From Beijerinckiaceae bacterium (GTDB taxonomy: Bacteria > Pseudomonadota > Alphaproteobacteria > Rhizobiales > Beijerinckiaceae): a DNA stretch of 64,000 nucleotides. How positions within the stretch are numbered: position 1 is the first letter of the stretch; every line of letters begins with the position of its first letter. The DNA lies in assembly GCA_947452455.1 (NCBI GenBank), contig CANGBX010000010.1, forward strand, positions 1-64,000, given 5' to 3'. Under the pieces are notes generated by a model. That model did no database searches. It was not told where the DNA came from and worked only from the letters and a program-made list of their open reading frames with translations. Made by a program: the position numbers and the translations under genes. Shown one piece after another: positions 58,412 to 64,000 of this stretch.

Positions 58412-61400
58412 ATGCCGAAGCGGACAGACATCAAAACCATCCTCATCATCGGCGCGGGGCCGATCGTGATCGGGCAGGCCTGCGAATTCGACTATTCCGG
58501 CACGCAAGCCTGCAAGGCTTTGCGCGAGGAAGGTTATCGCATCGTGCTGGTCAATTCGAACCCGGCCACGATCATGACCGACCCCGACATGGCTGACCGC
58601 ACTTATGTCGAGCCGATCACGCCGGAGATTGTTGCCAAGATCATCGAGAAGGAACGCTATGCGGTCCCCGGCGGCTTTGCGCTGCTCCCCACCATGGGTG
58701 GCCAGACCGCGCTGAATTGCGCGCTGTCGCTCAAGAAAATGGGCACGCTGGAAAAATTCGACGTCGAGATGATCGGTGCAACCGCCGAGGCCATCGACAA
58801 GGCGGAAGATCGCGAACTCTTCCGCGATGCCATGACCAAGATCGGTCTCGACACGCCGCGCTCGCACCAGATCAAGACACTCGCGCAAGCGCTCGACATT
58901 ATGGATGACATTGGTCTGCCGGCCATTATTCGCCCCTCTTTCACCATGGGCGGCACGGGTGGCGGCATTGCTTATAACAAGGCCGAATATATCGAGATCA
59001 TCGAGCGCGGTATTGATGCTTCGCCGACCAATGAAGTTCTGGTCGAAGAGAGTGTGCTGGGCTGGAAAGAATATGAAATGGAAGTTGTCCGCGATAAGGC
59101 GGACAATTGCATCATCGTCTGCTCGATTGAAAATATCGATCCGATGGGCGTGCATACCGGTGACTCGATCACGGTTGCGCCCGCGCTGACGCTGACCGAC
59201 AAAGAATATCAGATCATGCGCGATGCCTCGCTCGCCGTGCTGCGCGAAATCGGCGTGGAAACGGGCGGCTCGAACGTGCAGTTTGCGGTGAACCCTGAAA
59301 ACGGCCGTATGATCGTGATTGAAATGAATCCGCGCGTGTCGCGCTCGTCTGCGCTTGCCTCTAAGGCAACAGGTTTCCCGATTGCCAAGGTCGCAGCGAA
59401 ACTCGCTGTCGGCTATACGCTCGATGAAATTGCCAATGATATTACGGGCGGCGCAACGCCGGCCTCTTTCGAGCCGACGATTGATTATGTCGTCACGAAA
59501 ATCCCGCGCTTCGCCTTTGAAAAATTCCCCGGTGCCGAGCCGCTCCTGACCACCGCCATGAAGTCGGTGGGTGAAGCCATGGCGATTGGCCGCACCTTCG
59601 GCGAATCCCTGCAAAAAGCTTTGCGCTCGCTGGAAACCGGTCTCTCGGGTGTCGATGAAGTCGAGATCGAGGGTCTGGGGCAGGGCGATGACCGCGCCGC
59701 TATTCGCTCGGCACTTGGCATGCCGACACCGGATCGTTTGCTCGTTGTCGCGCAGGCACTTCGTCACGGCCTGTCGCATGAAGAAATCTATGAGGCCTGC
59801 AAGATCGATCATTGGTTCATTGATCGTCTGCAAGAGATTGTTGATCTTGAAAACAAAGTGAAGCAATTCGGCCTGCCCGACGATGCCGCGAACTTCCGCA
59901 TGTTGAAGGCTGCCGGTTTCTCGGATGTGCGTTTGAGCTCTCTCTCGGGTCTCACTGAAGAGCAGGTGAGTGCAAAGCGCTATGCGCTGGACGTGCATCC
60001 TGTTTACAAGCGCATTGACACTTGCGCGGCAGAATTCGCCTCGCCCACGGCCTATATGTATTCGACTTATGAAAAGCCGTTTGGTGGGTCTGAGCCCGTC
60101 TGTGAAGCCAAGCCGACCAATCGCGAGAAGGTCGTCATTCTGGGCGGCGGTCCGAACCGCATCGGGCAGGGCATTGAATTCGACTATTGCTGCTGCCACG
60201 CGTGCTTTGCGCTGTCGGATGCAGGCTATGAAACCATCATGGTCAATTGCAATCCGGAAACCGTCTCGACCGATTACGACACGTCGGATCGTCTCTATTT
60301 CGAGCCGTTGACGCAGGAAGACGTTCTCGAAATTCTGCGCAAGGAAAAGATGAATGGCACGCTGAAGGGTGTGATCGTTCAGTTCGGCGGCCAGACGCCG
60401 CTGAAGCTTGCGCATGGTTTGCAGGAAGCGGGTATCCCGATCCTTGGCACCAGCGTCGATAGCATTGACTTGGCGGAAGATCGTGATCGCTTCAAGCGCC
60501 TGCTCGATAAGCTGGGTCTGAAGCAGCCGAAGAATGGCATTGCTTATTCGGTTGAGCAGTCGCGCCTGATTGCCGCCGAGCTCGGCCTGCCGCTCGTTGT
60601 GCGCCCCTCTTATGTGTTGGGCGGTCGCGCGATGGCGATCATTCGTGACGAGGCCGCATTCGATGATTATCTGCTGGGTACGCTACCCGGTCTCGTGCCC
60701 GCTGAAGTGAAGGCACGTTATCCCAACGACAAGACAGGCCAGATCAATACGGTGCTGGGCAAAAACCCGCTGCTGTTTGACCGCTATCTGTCGGATGCAG
60801 TGGAAGTCGATGTCGATTGCCTGTGCGATGGCAAGGATGTGTTCATCGCGGGCATTATGGAGCATATCGAAGAAGCCGGCATTCACTCCGGTGACTCGGC
60901 CTGCTCATTGCCGCCGCGCTCGCTGTCGAAGGACGTCCTCAAACTGCTCGAAGAGCAGACGGCGAAACTGGCGCTGGCGCTCAATGTCGGCGGCCTGATG
61001 AATGTGCAATATGCGCTGAAGGACGGCGAGATCTATGTGCTCGAAGTCAATCCGCGCGCCTCGCGCACGGTGCCTTTCGTGGCCAAAGTGATTGGCGAGC
61101 CGATTGCCAAAATTGCTTCGCGCATTATGGCAGGCGAACCGCTGGCGAGCTTCGGCTTGAAACATGTCGAGCTTGGCCATGTGGGCGTGAAGGAAGCCGT
61201 ATTCCCCTTCGCCCGCTTCCCCGGCGTCGACACGGTTCTGGGTCCGGAAATGCGCTCGACCGGCGAAGTCATCGGTCTCGACCGCTCCTTCGAAGTGGCT
61301 TTTGCCAAGAGCCAGCTGGGTGGGGGCACCAAGGTCCCGACCTCCGGGACAGTCTTCGTTTCGGTCCGCGATGCCGACAAGCCGCGCATCCTCTCGACCA

Positions 61401-61738
61401 TGAAAATGCTGTCTGATCTGGGATTCAAGATCTTGGCTACAGGGGGGACACAGCGCTTCCTCGAGGGCGAGGGCGTGCAGGCCGAGAAGATCAACAAAGT
61501 GTCAGAAGGCCGCCCGCATGTGGTGGATGCCATCAAGAATGGCGGAATCCAGTTGGTTTTCAACACGACAGAGGGGGCGCAGGCTCTGGCCGATAGCCGC
61601 TCTCTTCGCCGTTCGGCCCTCTTGCATAAGGTGCCCTACTACACCACTCTAGCAGGGTCGATTGCTGCAGCTCAGGGCGTGAAGGCCTATAAGAGCGGCG
61701 ATCTTGAGGTCCGCGCTTTGCAGGACTATTTCAACTGA
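58412..61738 (+). CDS. carB: Carbamoyl-phosphate synthase large subunit
   Basis: 1108 residues from [21 protein letters not shown]; an in-frame ATG at 58394 is possible. Two homologous ATP-grasp synthetase halves are evident: [17 protein letters not shown] in the first and [15 protein letters not shown] in the second. A C-terminal allosteric MGS-like domain (about 960-1108) includes [14 protein letters not shown] and [10 protein letters not shown]. It makes carbamoyl phosphate for arginine and pyrimidines. The small subunit carA is not in the window. Confidence 0.97.
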   Translation: MPKRTDIKTILIIGAGPIVIGQACEFDYSGTQACKALREEGYRIVLVNSNPATIMTDPDMADRTYVEPITPEIVAKIIEKERYAVPGGFALLPTMGGQTALNCALSLKKMGTLEKFDVEMIGATAEAIDKAEDRELFRDAMTKIGLDTPRSHQIKTLAQALDIMDDIGLPAIIRPSFTMGGTGGGIAYNKAEYIEIIERGIDASPTNEVLVEESVLGWKEYEMEVVRDKADNCIIVCSIENIDPMGVHTGDSITVAPALTLTDKEYQIMRDASLAVLREIGVETGGSNVQFAVNPENGRMIVIEMNPRVSRSSALASKATGFPIAKVAAKLAVGYTLDEIANDITGGATPASFEPTIDYVVTKIPRFAFEKFPGAEPLLTTAMKSVGEAMAIGRTFGESLQKALRSLETGLSGVDEVEIEGLGQGDDRAAIRSALGMPTPDRLLVVAQALRHGLSHEEIYEACKIDHWFIDRLQEIVDLENKVKQFGLPDDAANFRMLKAAGFSDVRLSSLSGLTEEQVSAKRYALDVHPVYKRIDTCAAEFASPTAYMYSTYEKPFGGSEPVCEAKPTNREKVVILGGGPNRIGQGIEFDYCCCHACFALSDAGYETIMVNCNPETVSTDYDTSDRLYFEPLTQEDVLEILRKEKMNGTLKGVIVQFGGQTPLKLAHGLQEAGIPILGTSVDSIDLAEDRDRFKRLLDKLGLKQPKNGIAYSVEQSRLIAAELGLPLVVRPSYVLGGRAMAIIRDEAAFDDYLLGTLPGLVPAEVKARYPNDKTGQINTVLGKNPLLFDRYLSDAVEVDVDCLCDGKDVFIAGIMEHIEEAGIHSGDSACSLPPRSLSKDVLKLLEEQTAKLALALNVGGLMNVQYALKDGEIYVLEVNPRASRTVPFVAKVIGEPIAKIASRIMAGEPLASFGLKHVELGHVGVKEAVFPFARFPGVDTVLGPEMRSTGEVIGLDRSFEVAFAKSQLGGGTKVPTSGTVFVSVRDADKPRILSTMKMLSDLGFKILATGGTQRFLEGEGVQAEKINKVSEGRPHVVDAIKNGGIQLVFNTTEGAQALADSRSLRRSALLHKVPYYTTLAGSIAAAQGVKAYKSGDLEVRALQDYFN

Positions 61739-61887
61739 CGAGAGGCGAGCGGTTCCGCTCCCCCTCGTTTTCCTGAATTCCCGCAGTTCGGGAGGCCGGG
61801 TTTCGGCCTCGCGGACGGGGATTCTTTGTGTCAGGGGTCGGCTTGCCGGTCTCGGGCCTGACAGGTGAATTTTAGAAAGATACGGAT

Positions 61888-62361
61888 ATGGAAAAGATTC
61901 CCATGACCGCCCCGGGCTATGTCGCTCTTGAGGAAGAGCTGCGGCGTCGCCAGCAGGAAGAGCGTCCGCGGATCATTGCGGCCATTTCCGAAGCGCGCTC
62001 GCATGGCGACTTGTCCGAAAACGCGGAATATCACGCCGCCAAGGAATCGCAGTCGTTGAATGAAGGCCGCATTGCCGAGCTCGAAGACAAGCTCGCTCGC
62101 GCGGAAGTCATCGACGTGTCGAAGCTCTCCGGCAATACGATCAAATTCGGCGCCACCGTCACCCTCATTGATGAGGATACAGACGAAGAGAAGGCCTATC
62201 AGATCGTCGGCGAAAGCGAAGCCGATGTGAAGCTTGGCAAAGTCTCCATCACCTCGCCGATTGCGCGCGCGCTGATCAGCAAGAAAGTCGGCGACACGGT
62301 GGAAGTGAATACGCCGGGTGGCGGCAAAAGCTACGAAATCACGGCTATCGCCTTCAAGTGA
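61888..62361 (+). CDS. greA: Transcription elongation factor GreA
   Basis: 157 residues. The N-terminal coiled-coil hairpin has the acidic tip motif [10 protein letters not shown], and the C-terminal domain includes [20 protein letters not shown]. It rescues backtracked RNA polymerase by stimulating transcript cleavage. It is coupled to the ELM1 gene by a GTGA overlap. The ribosome site before the ATG is weak (GAAAGA), and an ATG five codons in is another possible start. Confidence 0.96.
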   Translation: MEKIPMTAPGYVALEEELRRRQQEERPRIIAAISEARSHGDLSENAEYHAAKESQSLNEGRIAELEDKLARAEVIDVSKLSGNTIKFGATVTLIDEDTDEEKAYQIVGESEADVKLGKVSITSPIARALISKKVGDTVEVNTPGGGKSYEITAIAFK

Positions 62362-63365
62362 GCGTGCATCTGCCGCGCGAGACGCGTGCCTGGATTTTGC
62401 AATCGGGCAAGATCGGGCATGAAGTCAATTGCATGGGCGTGGCGCGTGAATTGGGCCTTGAGCCCGAAATGCGCCGCGTGCAAGCACGCCCTTTCTTCGA
62501 ATTTTTCGCGCCCTGGGGGCCGATTGATCCGCGTGACAATCCGCGCCATCCCGCAAGCCCATTGCATGGGCCTTTGCCCGACATTGTCTTTGCCTCTGGC
62601 CGCACCACGGTGCCCTATCTGCGCGCCATCAAAAGATTGTCGGGCGGCAAAACGTTCACGGTCTTTCTGCAAGACCCGCGCGTGGGAACAGGTGCGGCTG
62701 ATCTGATCTGGGTGCCCGAACATGATCGCCTGCGCGGTGAGAATGTATTGGTCACGCTGACTTCACCCCATCATATGCGCCCCTCAGTGCTCGAAGCCGC
62801 GCGTCAAAACCCTGATCCGCGTTTGGCGGCGCTGCCGCAGCCGCGTGTGGGCATGGTGCTGGGCGGGCCGAGTGGCGCGCATCGTTTCGAGGCTGCGGAT
62901 ATTGCAGCACTTTGCGAGATTGCGCGCGATATTTTGGCCAGCGGGCAGGGCTTGATGGTGACGCCCTCTCGCCGCACGCCCGCAGAAGTGATGGGCGCCT
63001 TGCGTGCTGCTGTTGCAGAAAGTGGCTCTGCCGCAAGCGCTTTTGTCTGGGACGGTACGGGCGACAATCCCTATGCGCAGATTTTGGCGCAGGCTGATGC
63101 TTTGGTCGTCACGGCTGATAGCGTGAATATGGTGGGCGAGGCGGCTTCAACAGGTGCGCCTGTTTTTATTTACGAGCCGACAGGCGGTGCTGACAAAATG
63201 TCGGGCTTTCTGGAAAAGCTCGAAGCAACAGGCGCTCTGCGCGTGTTGCCGAAAGAGCGTGCGGCGGGTTGGTCACGCGCGCGCTGGTCTTATCCCCCCG
63301 TCGATGCCACGGGTCTCATCGCCGCTGAAGTGGTGAAAAGGTATCGTGCTTTTCGGGGTGCTTAG
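62358..63365 (+). CDS. ELM1/DUF1022 family protein
   Basis: 335 residues from GTG at 62358, overlapping the greA stop. The family signature runs [40 protein letters not shown] and the late [20 protein letters not shown]. The fold is that of GT-B glycosyltransferases. The plant homologue ELM1 takes part in mitochondrial fission, and the bacterial function is unknown. It looks cytoplasmic, with no signal or membrane helix. Confidence 0.92.
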   Translation: MSVHLPRETRAWILQSGKIGHEVNCMGVARELGLEPEMRRVQARPFFEFFAPWGPIDPRDNPRHPASPLHGPLPDIVFASGRTTVPYLRAIKRLSGGKTFTVFLQDPRVGTGAADLIWVPEHDRLRGENVLVTLTSPHHMRPSVLEAARQNPDPRLAALPQPRVGMVLGGPSGAHRFEAADIAALCEIARDILASGQGLMVTPSRRTPAEVMGALRAAVAESGSAASAFVWDGTGDNPYAQILAQADALVVTADSVNMVGEAASTGAPVFIYEPTGGADKMSGFLEKLEATGALRVLPKERAAGWSRARWSYPPVDATGLIAAEVVKRYRAFRGA

Positions 63366-63368
63366 GCT

Positions 63369-63460
63369 CCGTCATTGCGAGCGGAGCGAAGCAAACCAGA
63401 GGTGTCATGTGTGGCTTCTGGTTTGCCGCGTCGGCCCTTGAGGGCCTCCTCGCAATGACG
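63369..63460. repeat. Intergenic palindromic repeat, copy 8
   Basis: Left arm of the common type (CCGTCATTGCGAGCGGAGCG), right arm of the variant type (GCCGCGTCGGCC then CTCCTCGCAATGACG). Between convergent genes. Confidence 0.88.
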
Positions 63461-63470
63461 AAGTTGGAGA

Positions 63471-64000
63471 TTACAACCGCACCGTCTGTTCCGGGTAGGA
63501 CAGCTGTTCGCGCGCGCGCCAATCATGCGTCACATAATTCAAAATGACGGATTTGCGTTCACCCTGGATCGTGCGCTTTTCAAAGCCGTGCCACGTATTG
63601 TCGCCGGGCACGAAAATCATCGCCGTATTGCGCTTGAAGGGCGAGCGACCGAAATGCTTGTCTTCGGCTGCGTAAATATCAGTGCCGAGATCTTCATGGC
63701 CCGGGCCGTCTGACAGATAGATCAGGCAGGTGAATTTCTTCACGCCGAGATCCGTGTGCGGTTGCAGCCAGAAACCATCCGTATCAACGGCATATTCGAG
63801 GCGCAGATAAGTGTCATCGATGGGCGCGGTGAGTGTTGTGGCAATGGCTTGCGTGACTTCTTTCGACTGCAAAGCTTCCGCCACTTTGCGCATGACGGGG
63901 AAGCGCTCCATCGACTCTTTGTCGAAATAGGAGCGCTGGTCATTGTGCAATTCGCGCTTGCCAGACACGCCGGCGAGAGAGGGTGCGGAGATCGGCAAGG
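63471..64000 (-). CDS. 2OG-Fe(II) oxygenase family protein, 5' end beyond window
   Basis: About 176 codons are visible and the frame remains open to the edge; the only upstream initiation codon in view is a TTG at 63998 without a site, so the true start probably lies outside. The facial triad is visible: H-T-D in LQPHTDLGVKKFT and the distal His in DNTWHGFEKR, with a later Arg that binds 2-oxoglutarate. It hydroxylates an unknown substrate. Downstream is palindromic repeat copy 8. Confidence 0.85.
   Translation of the reverse strand, partial: LPISAPSLAGVSGKRELHNDQRSYFDKESMERFPVMRKVAEALQSKEVTQAIATTLTAPIDDTYLRLEYAVDTDGFWLQPHTDLGVKKFTCLIYLSDGPGHEDLGTDIYAAEDKHFGRSPFKRNTAMIFVPGDNTWHGFEKRTIQGERKSVILNYVTHDWRAREQLSYPEQTVRL

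Noticed and set aside
58265-60415. 716-codon open frame on the minus strand
   Set aside because: It lies wholly opposite carB, whose frame and motifs are certain; the translation shows no family features and biased His/Arg-rich composition typical of antisense frames in GC-rich DNA.

Overview
The window is GC-rich chromosomal DNA of an alphaproteobacterium, most likely a Hyphomicrobiales (Rhizobiales) member. The evidence is the gene set: a three-gene petABC (fbc) cytochrome bc1 operon, MbfA with an Irr-type iron control element, an ELM1/DUF1022 protein, an Omp25/31-type porin, an extensin-family lipoprotein, a UvrB with a long N-terminal tail, and alpha-E/circularly permuted ATP-grasp genes. 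No rRNA, tRNA, CRISPR array, prophage or transposase was seen. Small 4-base start/stop overlaps are common. An 80-90 bp palindromic intergenic element starting CCGTCATTGCGAG occurs eight times.

Region 115-9715 is a catabolic cluster on both strands: a bicupin protein, a small cupin, three class II aldolase/adducin proteins, a 4,5-dihydroxyphthalate-decarboxylase-like protein, a QuiC-type 3-dehydroshikimate dehydratase fused to an HPPD-like domain, a shikimate dehydrogenase paralogue and a lone TRAP solute-binding protein. The recognisable enzymes converge on protocatechuate. Region 9838-14409 has thiC with a TPP riboswitch and the ATP-grasp/alpha-E pair. Region 14410-25769 has an RND efflux pair, prfC, manC, a secreted unknown, an RNase T2, rlmJ, a GST and a porin.

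Region 26159-29695 has a pteridine-reductase-like SDR and a reverse operon of DUF1285, CoA pyrophosphatase, CCA-adding enzyme and a small unknown. Region 29822-36612 is a MoxR/DUF58/BatA-DUF4159/membrane-protein operon. Between these two operons lies an element that looks like a diverged TPP aptamer, which I consider one of the best leads. Region 36609-45414 has GNAT and NUDIX genes, mbfA with its iron box, a phosphoesterase, a fused hydantoinase/oxoprolinase, an extensin lipoprotein and a Tim44-like protein.

Region 45558-54836 has uvrB, an aspartate-family aminotransferase, petABC, trmL, hemF, a small membrane-anchored unknown and a GtrA protein. Region 55051-58188 is an orphan TadE/TadE/TadG-like operon whose last gene carries two related beta-rich modules. 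The window ends with carB, greA, the ELM1 gene and a 2OG-Fe(II) oxygenase cut by the window edge.
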